8,001 nucleotides of DNA from Thermoplasmata archaeon (GCA_019594305.1 JAFDTZ010000105.1:1-8001); one strand, 5' to 3'. Shown: positions 1-6,428, counted from the first letter of the stretch. The notes: generated by a model from the sequence alone, not told the origin. A program made the numbers and translations.

Positions 1-693
1 AGCTTCAGGCAAGGTTTGCCAGTCCGCTCCATCGAAACTAAGCCATCCGGCGTCTTCTATGAAAGGATCAACGACGCCGAAGGGAAAATATGTTCCATCA
101 TCAGCTACCTCTATTACCACCCAATAGTGACCGGCATCTATAGTTACAGGGTCTACAATAGGTTCTTCTATCCACTGTTCCACAGGAGGGTCGGATACCT
201 CGTTGGTTTCTGCTATAAGGTCTCCGGGTGTTGTACCATCGTCAGTGTATATCAGTCCTTTCATGTAGTCGGCCCCATCTAAATGGAAGAATGCTACTTG
301 CTGAATCTCTCCTGCTGGTAATTCGATCCTCATCGCACCGTACCATGTGTGAATTACACCTACGCCAACTGCAGATACCCAATCGGGTCGCCAGTCAGCA
401 TCATACATCCAGTGCCAGCCGTCCTGATTTATCCCGGGATCCTGCTGTGATGTCGGTTGCATTCCTGGTGCATTAAAATATTTCTGTCCCATCATTTCGA
501 TGGAAATATCATTTCGCCCCACCTGTGGTTTCACAGATGATTCGAGCTCTATCATAGATATGTCTTGATCACTGGCCTCCATCAGCGGGCTGTCCGCCTC
601 TACATCTCCAAAAGAGAGTACGGGTGCCGCTGCGAACACTGAGATCACCAGCGCCATTGCAATCAATATCGCCATTGTAGTTTTTGTTTTCAT
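1..693 (-). CDS. Exported protein of unknown function, N-terminal part (runs off the window edge)
   Basis: This open frame reads from an ATG at 693 leftwards through position 1 with no stop, giving 231 residues of a longer protein. The N-terminus is a clear signal peptide: the basic start MKTKTT, a hydrophobic core at about residues 7-22, and small residues (AAAP) at about 21-24. Residues 25-90 are polar and probably a linker. Residues about 105-231 are rich in Trp, Tyr, Gly and Asp and look like an extracellular beta-sandwich. A stretch at 156-196 (PGDLIAETN, then TIDAGHYWVVIE) resembles the jelly-roll modules attached to secreted adhesins and peptidases; that resemblance is from memory. The start is supported by a Shine-Dalgarno (AGGAGAGGA) 8 bases upstream and by the signal peptide beginning there. 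The catalytic or anchor part, if any, lies outside the window, so function is not assigned. Confidence 0.8.
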   Translation of the reverse strand, partial: MKTKTTMAILIAMALVISVFAAAPVLSFGDVEADSPLMEASDQDISMIELESSVKPQVGRNDISIEMMGQKYFNAPGMQPTSQQDPGINQDGWHWMYDADWRPDWVSAVGVGVIHTWYGAMRIELPAGEIQQVAFFHLDGADYMKGLIYTDDGTTPGDLIAETNEVSDPPVEQWIEEPIVDPVTIDAGHYWVVIEVADDGTYFPFGVVDPFIEDAGWLSFDGADWQTLPEA

Positions 694-700
694 GTTATTT

Positions 701-760
701 TCCTCTCCTATTTAGTCATCTTTTGTTTTTTGTCATCTGAATTTTATAGGATATATATCC
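701..760 (-). promoter_or_regulatory. Promoter and ribosome binding site of the exported-protein gene
   Basis: On the minus strand, AGGAGAGGA (701-709) lies 8 bases before the ATG at 693. Further upstream are two A/T boxes: TATAAAATT (741-749) and the palindrome GGATATATATCC (749-760). Either would place the transcript start roughly 20-40 bases before the ATG, so this gene has a leader and a Shine-Dalgarno, unlike most genes in the window. Confidence 0.55.
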
Positions 761-827
761 ATGAATTCAAACGGTTTCCCCATATTTAAACATTTTCTTT
801 ACATGCATATGAAATACACTGGAAAGG

Positions 828-850
828 AAAAAATTCATCGATAAAAAAAA
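828..850 (-). terminator. T-run terminator downstream of the M32 carboxypeptidase gene
   Basis: Read on the minus strand, an eight-T run (843-850) is followed by a six-T run (828-833), about 90-115 bases past the stop of the carboxypeptidase gene. Poly-T tracts are the usual intrinsic terminators in archaea. The rest of the 694-940 gap is A/T-rich, includes the palindrome TATTATATAATA (857-868), and contains no gene that I can see. Confidence 0.45.
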
Positions 851-940
851 GTTCACTATTATATAATAAGCATAATACTGCATCGATTATCTTAAGGGTT
901 ATTAGAAAGCCGTTAGCATATTGTTAATATAAGGATACAT

Positions 941-2437
941 TCAAAGGTCGTATATATCACCGTACTTTTCCTTCACATATTGGTGAAAGTATTTGAAGTC
1001 CAAAGATTTCCCGGTCAATCTCTTTGTCATCTCTTCCGGAAGATACCTCCGACCGTTAGAGTGTATATTGTCCCTGAGCCAATTTAATAGTGGAGTAAAT
1101 TCACCCTTACTAAGGTGATCAAAAAGAGAAGGTATCTCGTCTACTATCGTGTTGAATATCTGCGCGGCGTAAAGATTGCCTAGTGCATAACTCGGGAAGT
1201 ATCCGAAGGCTCCGGAAGACCAATGGATGTCCTGCAAAACGCCAAGAGCCGGGTCTTCCGGTATCAGTCCTAGATATTCTTCCATATTGTCCTGCCAGAC
1301 GGTCTCTGTTTCGGCGGGTGTTATCTCATCACGCATCAAACCTAGCTCGATATCGAATCGTAAGGCGATATGAAGGTTGTAAGTTATCTCGTCTGCTTCC
1401 ACCCTTATGTATGAAGGCTCTACACAGTTTACGGAACGATAAAAATCATCGATGCCTACTTTTTCCATACTAGGGAAGTATTCTACTACCAAAGGATATA
1501 GATAATCCATGAAATTACGGTTTCTCCCAACAAAATTCTCCCACATCCTCGATTGGGATTCATGATAACCCATTGAGGCGGATTTACCGATCGGGGTACC
1601 CAGTAAATCTTTGCATATGCCCTGTTCGTACATTCCGTGGCCGGACTCGTGCAGAAGGCTGTAAAGGGAGCTCAGATCCTTTTCGTTGTACCTGTTGGTT
1701 ATCCTTACATCAAAATCCATACCGACGGTGAACGGATGCACGGATTCGTCCAATCTACCACTATGGAAGTCAAATCCTATGTCCCTAGCCATTCTACGGC
1801 ATAGTTCCTTCTGAGTATCAGTGTTGAAGGTCTTATTTATGTTATATTTATCATATTTAGAAGAACCTCTTGAAGATATCTCGTCAACCAAATCCGACAA
1901 ACCTTTTTTCATGGGGTCGAATACTTTTTTCACCCCTTTCGCCGTCAATTCCGGTTCGTATTCATCGAGTAGAGCATCGTAGGGTTCATTCTTGTAACCC
2001 ATGTATTCGGCAGCTTTTTTTTTCAGCTCTAAATTTTTTTCTAAATATGGGATGAACATAGCAAAATCCGATCTTGCCCTCGCCTTGGTCCATGCTGCCT
2101 GTCCTTGTGAAGCGGCCTTTGCGATCTTTTCCACAATCTCATCAGGTATATTGTTCTTTTTTTCAAACCGTCTTGTAATCTCCTTTACAGATGCTTTCCG
2201 TAGATCGTCAAGGTCTTCGTATATGGAGGGTTTGTTTAACTTATCGAGACATTTTTTCATTTCTCGAGAGGTCAATATATTATGATGGATTTTCGCCAAT
2301 CCTGCGTTCATCTCGGAACGTCCGGGAAGTGCGCCTTCAGGCATATAAGTACGTTCATCCCAAGCGAGGAGTGAAAGGGATCGTTCAATATTTCTAAGCT
2401 GATTTGATATCAGGATCATCTTGTCGTAAGGGGACAT
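941..2437 (-). CDS. M32 family metallocarboxypeptidase (carboxypeptidase Taq type)
   Basis: This 498-residue zinc enzyme belongs to peptidase family M32, cytoplasmic carboxypeptidases that remove C-terminal residues from peptides; about 500 residues is the family norm. The zinc site HESGH is at residues 263-267, with E265 as the catalytic base and E293 (in ESQSRMWEN) as the third ligand. Other family signatures are present: LLAWDERTYMP (23-33), EADEITYNLHIALRF (347-361), and DIHWSSGAFGYFPSYALGN (403-421). There is no signal peptide. The ATG at 2437 begins a typical N-terminus, and a TATA box about 28 bases upstream suggests a leaderless mRNA. The likely role is peptide turnover. It diverges from the cupin gene. 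The assignment to family is firm; substrate preference cannot be read from sequence. Confidence 0.96.
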   Translation of the reverse strand: MSPYDKMILISNQLRNIERSLSLLAWDERTYMPEGALPGRSEMNAGLAKIHHNILTSREMKKCLDKLNKPSIYEDLDDLRKASVKEITRRFEKKNNIPDEIVEKIAKAASQGQAAWTKARARSDFAMFIPYLEKNLELKKKAAEYMGYKNEPYDALLDEYEPELTAKGVKKVFDPMKKGLSDLVDEISSRGSSKYDKYNINKTFNTDTQKELCRRMARDIGFDFHSGRLDESVHPFTVGMDFDVRITNRYNEKDLSSLYSLLHESGHGMYEQGICKDLLGTPIGKSASMGYHESQSRMWENFVGRNRNFMDYLYPLVVEYFPSMEKVGIDDFYRSVNCVEPSYIRVEADEITYNLHIALRFDIELGLMRDEITPAETETVWQDNMEEYLGLIPEDPALGVLQDIHWSSGAFGYFPSYALGNLYAAQIFNTIVDEIPSLFDHLSKGEFTPLLNWLRDNIHSNGRRYLPEEMTKRLTGKSLDFKYFHQYVKEKYGDIYDL

Positions 2438-2460
2438 ATTTTACCGTATAGTGATATCGT

Positions 2461-2468
2461 GTATATAC
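2461..2468 (-). promoter_or_regulatory. TATA box of the M32 carboxypeptidase gene
   Basis: GTATATAC read on the minus strand is centred about 28 bases upstream of the ATG at 2437. That is the normal archaeal distance from TATA box to transcript start, so the mRNA probably begins at or within a few bases of the start codon. No Shine-Dalgarno is visible. Confidence 0.6.
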
Positions 2469-2492
2469 ATTTTGCATTCTGTAGTACGCAGA

Positions 2493-2501
2493 ATATATAT
2501 A
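2493..2501 (+). promoter_or_regulatory. TATA box of the cupin gene
   Basis: ATATATATA is centred about 32 bases before the ATG at 2529, giving an mRNA with no leader or a leader of a few bases. The box lies inside the longer in-frame extension that begins at 2451, which argues against that upstream start. Confidence 0.6.
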
Positions 2502-2528
2502 CGGTATGACTGTTTTTCATCCGATATC

Positions 2529-2906
2529 ATGCGTGAAAGTAGTGAAAATAAAGGAGCAGTTATCCATGCTAGCGATGTCGAAAAGGATGAGGTAGAAGAT
2601 GGTATAAATATACAGTGGCTCATCGCAAAAAACCAGGGTTCAAAAAAGATACATCTACGACGGTTTGTTATGGAACCGGGGTCGATGATGCCTCTTCATA
2701 GCCACAACAACTGCGAGCACTTACAATATTACCTCAAAGGCAAAGTCAAAGTAAAGATAGATGAACATGAATACAAGGTAGGGGAAGGCGATGCAGTATT
2801 CATACCCGTAGGTGCGGCACATTCATATACAAATATCTGTGAAGAAAAGGCAGTTTTCTTATGTATAGTTCCTGCTGTAGATATAGAAACCGAGATGCGG
2901 GATTGA
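2529..2906 (+). CDS. Small single-domain cupin protein
   Basis: This 125-residue protein is a single cupin barrel. Cupin motif 1 is complete: G, then HSH, then E six residues before the closing G (residues about 51-72). Motif 2 is complete too: GDAVFIPVGAAHSYTN with its P, G, H and N. The two His and the Glu of motif 1 plus the His of motif 2 are the usual metal ligands, so metal binding is likely. Stand-alone cupins of this size include isomerases, dioxygenases and sugar- or ligand-binding proteins, and the sequence does not decide between them. I chose the ATG at 2529 over an in-frame ATG at 2451 because the TATA box at 2493-2501 lies between them and the cupin homology does not need the extra 26 residues. 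The shared promoter region with the M32 peptidase may mean co-regulation, but no functional link is evident. Confidence 0.9.
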   Translation: MRESSENKGAVIHASDVEKDEVEDGINIQWLIAKNQGSKKIHLRRFVMEPGSMMPLHSHNNCEHLQYYLKGKVKVKIDEHEYKVGEGDAVFIPVGAAHSYTNICEEKAVFLCIVPAVDIETEMRD

Positions 2907-2937
2907 TATTAGCTATCATTATTGATTATCGATACGT

Positions 2938-2994
2938 AAAATATATATAGCCCCCTTCTAATCAGTCTTTAATTAAATATTACCCCATGGAGGG
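2938..2994 (+). promoter_or_regulatory. TATA box and Shine-Dalgarno of the zinc-ribbon membrane protein gene
   Basis: AAAATATATATAG (about 2938-2950) is a strong TATA-like element. GGAGGG (2989-2994) lies 6 bases before the ATG at 3001 and is the best Shine-Dalgarno in the window. The mRNA should therefore have a leader of about 25-30 bases. Confidence 0.6.
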
Positions 2995-3000
2995 CAATAC

Positions 3001-3573
3001 ATGTACAAGAAAGATGAAAAAAGCGTTGAGAAAAAAGGAAATATGTCTGTCCGTAGACATAGTGGTCAAATGAACTTCGGGATGATAGTACTCATTCTGG
3101 GCATCCTGATAATGCTGGCTGTACTAGCGATAAAGTTTACTGCGAGTGGTGAAACAGATGAATTTATGGGGATCACTAATCCAGAAGGTGTTTACGGCGA
3201 ATATTTCATGTCAGGAATGGTTGTAGGATTAGTCGTACTAATTATCGGTGCCGTATTGTCGAGGAAGAAAGAAAGAGAACCCTTGTTCGACGAAGAGGAA
3301 GTGGAAGAGGAAGAACTTGACTTTGGTGAAGAAGAAGAGGAAGGTATCTGTCCGACTTGCGGTGCTATAATCTCTGTGACCTGCACTGAATGTCCAGAAT
3401 GCGGTGAAGAACTAGAGCCTCCCGAGGAAGAGATTGCAGAAGAATCGGAATGTCCGATTTGCGGTGCAGCACTATCTTCCGATGCTACAGAATGCCCGGA
3501 GTGCGGCGAACCTGTTAGTGAAGGAGAAGAAGCTGACGAGGACGACCTCTTCGCAGATCTCGATGAGCTCTAG
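3001..3573 (+). CDS. Membrane-anchored protein with two zinc ribbons
   Basis: This 190-residue protein has no enzyme domain that I recognise. In order it has a basic N-terminus (1-24), TM helix 1 (about 27-48), a short loop (49-67), TM helix 2 (about 69-87), a basic stop-transfer RKKER, and then a very acidic linker (98-115). Two zinc ribbons follow, with ligands C117/C120/C131/C134 and C151/C154/C165/C168, and an acidic tail ends the protein. The ribbons are near-duplicates (CPxCGA, then TECPECGE), which suggests internal duplication. With both termini cytoplasmic by the positive-inside rule, the ribbons would face the cytoplasm, perhaps as a protein- or nucleic-acid-binding platform. The ATG at 3001 has a strong Shine-Dalgarno; an in-frame ATG at 3043 is a weaker alternative that keeps both helices. 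Similar TM-plus-zinc-ribbon proteins are common in archaea but mostly uncharacterised. Confidence 0.88.
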   Translation: MYKKDEKSVEKKGNMSVRRHSGQMNFGMIVLILGILIMLAVLAIKFTASGETDEFMGITNPEGVYGEYFMSGMVVGLVVLIIGAVLSRKKEREPLFDEEEVEEEELDFGEEEEEGICPTCGAIISVTCTECPECGEELEPPEEEIAEESECPICGAALSSDATECPECGEPVSEGEEADEDDLFADLDEL

Positions 3574-3582
3574 AACCTAAAA

Positions 3583-3662
3583 AAACCCTTTCTTTTTTAT
3601 TTTCTTTCAATAAAAAAGCAAAGAAAATCTTCGATTTTGTGATGTTTTTTATTTTCTTTCAA
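3583..3662. terminator. Bidirectional T-rich terminator between convergent genes
   Basis: Going rightwards, CCCTTTCTTTTTTATTTTC (3586-3604) gives pyrimidine and T runs just past the zinc-ribbon stop. Going leftwards, GCTTTTTTATTG (minus strand, 3608-3619) does the same after the transferase gene. ATTTTCTTT (3599-3607, and again at 3651-3659) can pair with AAAGAAAAT (3620-3628), and AAAATC/GATTTT forms a small hairpin at 3624-3637. Both genes end here, so transcription probably stops from both sides. Confidence 0.6.
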
Positions 3663-3663
3663 T
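3593..3663. repeat. Exact 19-base direct repeat inside the terminator
   Basis: TTTTTTATTTTCTTTCAAT occurs at 3593-3611 and again at 3645-3663, 52 bases apart. The second copy ends on the first base of the transferase stop codon triplet. A/T-rich composition raises the chance of coincidence, but 19 identical bases points to a local duplication of a terminator. Confidence 0.75.
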
Positions 3664-4286
3664 CAGCTTAAAGCGTTCCAACTAGCCAATCCTCGGTTTA
3701 TAGCGGTCAGATGACCTGAGAGGGCAAACCATATCATGAGTATCTCGAAGATACCGAGTGTAACACCGATAACTTGTATATCCGTTGTGAAGAAAAAATA
3801 GAATGTAAGATAGATGAATGGTAATATTATTAAAAGAGCTAATCTATCCGCACGCCCCGCTATTCCACCATAATTTCTACCCACGCCTACAGCGTGTGCC
3901 TGCGTACCCATATAGCTTGTCATAAGAATCCCTAGTAGAGCTAGAAAACCTATAGAGAGCCTGGAAAGGGGACCGAAAGCGATACCACCTATAATGAATA
4001 TGTCGGCATAACGATCTAGTGTATGGTCCAGGAAATCTCCTAATTTAGAAGCTTTTCCTGTTAGTTTTGCGACCCTGCCGTCGAGTCCATCGAAAAGGGC
4101 ACTTGAAATGATCATGATACCTCCGAGAAATATGAAAATAGAGGTGGCGAAGTAAAAGAATATGCCTGCGAAAACAGCCGAAAAGAAGGCTATCCAGGAC
4201 AATATGTTCGGGTTAACGTGTTGCATTCTTTTAGCTAAGGGTAATAACAAAGTATCACCCTGTTTCCTATAGCTATCTAGTACCAT
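3663..4286 (-). CDS. CDP-alcohol phosphatidyltransferase family membrane enzyme (archaeal phospholipid headgroup synthase)
   Basis: This integral membrane protein of 207 residues transfers a phosphoalcohol headgroup with CMP release; in archaea the lipid donor is CDP-archaeol. The signature runs D66-x2-D69-G70-x2-A73-K74-x8-G83-x3-D87-x3-D91, with all four metal-binding Asp present. The usual Arg after the Ala is Lys here. About six hydrophobic segments follow the family plan (28-46, 48-64, 93-106, 110-127, 148-168, 172-190). The stretch GRNYGGIAGRADRLALL (137-153) resembles the conserved GR...ER region of archaeal inositol- and glycerol-phosphate transferases. The DRYAD near D91 favours an archaetidylinositol phosphate synthase-like member, but headgroup choice is inference. 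A TATA box 26 bases before the ATG suggests a leaderless mRNA. The AK6-like kinase is upstream on the same strand with a 43-base gap and no T-run between, so readthrough is also possible. Confidence 0.92.
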   Translation of the reverse strand: MVLDSYRKQGDTLLLPLAKRMQHVNPNILSWIAFFSAVFAGIFFYFATSIFIFLGGIMIISSALFDGLDGRVAKLTGKASKLGDFLDHTLDRYADIFIIGGIAFGPLSRLSIGFLALLGILMTSYMGTQAHAVGVGRNYGGIAGRADRLALLIILPFIYLTFYFFFTTDIQVIGVTLGIFEILMIWFALSGHLTAINRGLASWNALS

Positions 4287-4306
4287 AGTATCGTAATCAC
4301 ATACTA

Positions 4307-4317
4307 TGTATAAATAT
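4307..4317 (-). promoter_or_regulatory. TATA box of the CDP-alcohol phosphatidyltransferase gene
   Basis: Minus-strand TATTTATACA is centred about 26 bases upstream of the ATG at 4286, which implies leaderless transcription from its own promoter even though the kinase gene ends only 43 bases upstream. Confidence 0.55.
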
Positions 4318-4329
4318 TATCCTTTGTTT

Positions 4330-4842
4330 TTAGAGATAATCGGACCAATCGATGCTACCGGGAACGTAGGATGCGGTAAGACCTTCTAGTATATCCTCTA
4401 CGGACTTTGATACTTGCAAAGGTGTCATCTCGGTGGTATCTATTTCATATACTTTTTCGGAATATGATAGAGATTCCAATAGAATCACATCCAATATCTC
4501 GGCCATTATATTCTCTTCTATCTTGTTCCGGTGCCAATCTTTATTTGACATCCTCTGTCTCAGTTTATCCGGAGAACATCTTAGTATTATGATCGGAGAA
4601 AGAACGAGATGATGTGATAGATGACCTTCAACTAGATCACAATCGGGCGCCTTTTCCAGGAAGATATTTTTAAGAACTGAGATATCTACCTCGTAGGTGT
4701 CCCTGGGTATATCCTTTTTCACTTTTAATCGGTTTTTTTCTATGAAATCATTAAGGTCGACAACACAAAAACCCCTTTCTCTAAGCAAAGCGGCGGTTTT
4801 TGTTTTCCCCACGCCCGGGGTACCGGTCAAAGCTGCTGTCAT
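4330..4842 (-). CDS. AK6/Fap7-like adenylate kinase family NTPase
   Basis: This 170-residue P-loop kinase belongs to the AK6 (CINAP/Fap7) group. The Walker A GTPGVGKT is at residues 7-14. DLNDFIEKN (29-37) forms part of the NMP-binding region, and EGHLSH (72-77) is a typical AK6 motif. LRCSPDKLRQRM (87-98) followed by W103, K107 and E109-N111 is the lid region. The C-terminal PGSIDWSDYL is characteristic of archaeal members. Members phosphorylate AMP using ATP, and the eukaryotic and archaeal proteins also act in small-subunit ribosome maturation with uS11; that role is family knowledge, not visible here. Only ATG 4842 places the P-loop correctly. No Shine-Dalgarno precedes it. An A/T stretch at about 4863-4874 may be a weak TATA for leaderless start; otherwise the stronger box at 4911-4920 would give a leader of about 45 bases. 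Confidence 0.9.
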   Translation of the reverse strand: MTAALTGTPGVGKTKTAALLRERGFCVVDLNDFIEKNRLKVKKDIPRDTYEVDISVLKNIFLEKAPDCDLVEGHLSHHLVLSPIIILRCSPDKLRQRMSNKDWHRNKIEENIMAEILDVILLESLSYSEKVYEIDTTEMTPLQVSKSVEDILEGLTASYVPGSIDWSDYL

Positions 4843-4910
4843 CCGTTATTGATTGTTCTACGAGTATTTGAAAATTCTTGAAGATTACTTTCACTTGCCC
4901 CCATACTAAT

Positions 4911-4920
4911 AATATATATA
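4911..4920 (+). promoter_or_regulatory. TATA box of the xseAB operon, possibly shared with the divergent kinase gene
   Basis: AATATATATA is centred about 32 bases before the ATG at 4948, so the xseA leader is at most a few bases. The box is symmetric enough to work leftwards towards the kinase gene as well. GGAGAGG at 4941-4947 abuts the ATG directly, too close to act as a normal Shine-Dalgarno. Confidence 0.55.
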
Positions 4921-4947
4921 GTTCGTTCCCAATTGCCCTTGGAGAGG

Positions 4948-6174
4948 ATGGAAAAAAAAGAAGACGACAAAAGGATATATACGGTTACCGACCTGAACCT
5001 ATATGTAAAAACGCTCCTGACCCGGGATGAAAACCTGCAAGATATATGGATAAAGGGAGAGATATCAAACTTCACCCATCATCAAGGAAGACATATGTAT
5101 TTCATTCTAAAGGACGATAGAAGCCAGATAAGATGTGCGATGTTTCAACAGACAAATATTGATCTCGATTTCACTCCTGAAGAGGGTCTTGAAGTTCTAT
5201 GTAGGGCTAATGCCTCGTTATATACTCAAAGAGGGGAGTTCCAGATAATCGTCACGGAGATGTTGTTAGGCGGAATAGGCACACTTTATCTAGCCTACGA
5301 AAAATTGAAAAAGCGACTGCAGGAAGAAGGTTTATTCGATGATGAACACAAGAAACCTATTCCTCTACTACCAAAACGGGTTGGTATCGTCACTTCGGAA
5401 GACGGAGCAGCACTTAGGGATATCCTCACGGTGATCAAGAGCCGTTTCAACAATATGAACATACTCATAGCACCTACGCAGGTACAGGGAAAGGGTGCGG
5501 CTGAAGAGATTGCAAATGCTGTCGTGTTGTTGGATAAACAAGACGTAGATGTGATAATCGTCGGGCGCGGAGGAGGTTCGATCGAAGACCTTTGGTGTTT
5601 CAATGAAGAGATCGTTTCGAGGGCTATATTCAATGCGAACACACCAATAATATCTGCTGTGGGTCATGAAACAGATATTTTGATATCCGATTTCGTTGCG
5701 GACCTTCGTGCACCCACACCATCCGCCGCCGGAGAGATGGTCGTACCATTGAAACAGGATTTAATGAAGAAGATAAGGGATGAACAGATGAGGGGCACTA
5801 TCGCCCTCAAGAAGGTGATCGATGATTATCGTTTAAGAATGAATCGCATAATCAGTACACCTATTTTTTCAAGACCTGAAATGCTCCTGGAAGATTTTAC
5901 ACAAACGTTAGATGAAAACATGCGTAACCTTGATCGAAATATAAAGGAGATAATGAACGAATACAGTCTAAAGTTAAAGAATCAGAGGGAAAGGTTGCAG
6001 GCTCTGGGCCCTTGCGGTATAATGGAACGCGGCTTTTCGGCTGTGATTGATGCATCGGGAGAGGTGGTCTCAAGTGTTAAGGATATATCAGCTGACGACA
6101 TATTGATAATTAAGATGATAGACGGTGATGTGGTATCGATGGTAAAAGAGGTGAAGAGATGGAAGAAAAAATAG
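4948..6174 (+). CDS. xseA: Exodeoxyribonuclease VII large subunit
   Basis: This is the catalytic subunit of exonuclease VII, which degrades single-stranded DNA from both ends to short oligonucleotides. It has 408 residues, complete for the family. An N-terminal OB fold covers about 10-105 (YTVTDLNLYVK, WIKGEISNF, GRHMYFILKDD). The catalytic domain covers about 140-265, with RVGIVTSEDGAALRDI (144-159), GRGGGSIEDLWCFNEE (206-221), SAVGHETD (236-243) and DFVADLRAPTPSAAGE (248-263). D158, R207, H240 and D243 match the positions known as essential in the bacterial enzyme. A long helical region (265-352) should bind XseB, and the C-terminal RGFS...DGDVV segment is present. I chose ATG 4948 over in-frame TTG codons at 4933 and 4939 because the TATA box would start the transcript at about 4942. 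It overlaps xseB by 16 bases, which implies coupling. The family is mainly bacterial, so an old transfer is likely. Confidence 0.97.
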   Translation: MEKKEDDKRIYTVTDLNLYVKTLLTRDENLQDIWIKGEISNFTHHQGRHMYFILKDDRSQIRCAMFQQTNIDLDFTPEEGLEVLCRANASLYTQRGEFQIIVTEMLLGGIGTLYLAYEKLKKRLQEEGLFDDEHKKPIPLLPKRVGIVTSEDGAALRDILTVIKSRFNNMNILIAPTQVQGKGAAEEIANAVVLLDKQDVDVIIVGRGGGSIEDLWCFNEEIVSRAIFNANTPIISAVGHETDILISDFVADLRAPTPSAAGEMVVPLKQDLMKKIRDEQMRGTIALKKVIDDYRLRMNRIISTPIFSRPEMLLEDFTQTLDENMRNLDRNIKEIMNEYSLKLKNQRERLQALGPCGIMERGFSAVIDASGEVVSSVKDISADDILIIKMIDGDVVSMVKEVKRWKKK

Positions 6175-6386
6175 AAGACATGGATTTCGAAAAAGCCCTG
6201 AATAAACTAGAGGAGATAAACAACAAACTTGAAAGAAATAAAGTTCCCTTGGAGGAATCTATCCGCCTTTACGAACTAGGCATGGAACTGGTAAAGTATT
6301 GTGGTGGTAAACTGAACGAGGCCGAGGGCGAGATAAAAAAGATTTCCATTAAAGACGGACAGGAAATAATGGATGAATTAGATTAA
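6159..6386 (+). CDS. xseB: Exodeoxyribonuclease VII small subunit
   Basis: This 75-residue helical protein matches the XseB family in length and pattern. FEKALNKLEEINNKLE at 10-25 is followed by PLEESIRLYELGMELVKYC at 30-48 and KLNEAEGEIKKI at 52-63, the standard two-helix hairpin that wraps on the long helices of XseA. Several copies bind one XseA and are needed for normal exonuclease VII assembly and activity. Its ATG lies 16 bases inside the end of xseA, with GAGGTGA a few bases upstream as a likely Shine-Dalgarno, so translation is probably coupled. No T-run follows the stop, so some transcripts could continue into the downstream regulator gene. Confidence 0.95.
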   Translation: MEEKIEDMDFEKALNKLEEINNKLERNKVPLEESIRLYELGMELVKYCGGKLNEAEGEIKKISIKDGQEIMDELD

Positions 6387-6410
6387 AATAATTAAAGCAT
6401 CCGGGGCAGA

Positions 6411-6428
6411 TATGCACGTTTGTGCATA
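6411..6428. promoter_or_regulatory. Inverted-repeat operator upstream of the first winged-helix gene
   Basis: TATGCAC-N4-GTGCATA is a perfect 7+7 inverted repeat, just upstream of the promoter of the 6493 gene. A similar site occurs before the paralogous gene at 7094-7111; the two match at 13 of 18 positions. This is the expected form of a site for a dimeric winged-helix regulator, most simply the product of the adjacent gene. Confidence 0.7.

Larger units (their letters stand above)
2442..2506. repeat. Two inverted repeats in the divergent carboxypeptidase-cupin promoter
   Basis: The outer repeat is TACCGTATA (2442-2450) against TATACGGTA (2498-2506), perfect 9-base arms. The inner repeat is ATTCTG (2476-2481) against CAGAAT (2489-2494) with a 7-base spacer, lying between the two TATA boxes. 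Either could be an operator controlling both directions; this is inferred from symmetry and position only. Confidence 0.45.

Noticed and set aside
16..476. Plus-strand open frames in the first 480 bases
   Set aside because: They are antisense to the exported-protein frame, which has a signal peptide, a Shine-Dalgarno and an uninterrupted 231 codons.
2451..2528. N-terminal extension of the cupin gene from an upstream in-frame ATG
   Set aside because: The TATA box at 2493-2501 lies inside it, and the added residues resemble no part of a cupin; the ATG at 2529 fits the promoter spacing.
4933..4947. Alternative TTG starts for xseA
   Set aside because: They lie about 17-23 bases from the TATA centre, too close for a leaderless transcript, and the ATG at 4948 gives a normal XseA N-terminus.
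4839..5075. Minus-strand open frame overlapping the start of xseA and ending at the kinase start
   Set aside because: It is antisense to the conserved OB fold of xseA, has no family resemblance, and has no promoter or Shine-Dalgarno.
5295..5667. Two minus-strand open frames inside xseA
   Set aside because: They lie opposite the catalytic core of xseA and have compositions typical of antisense translation.
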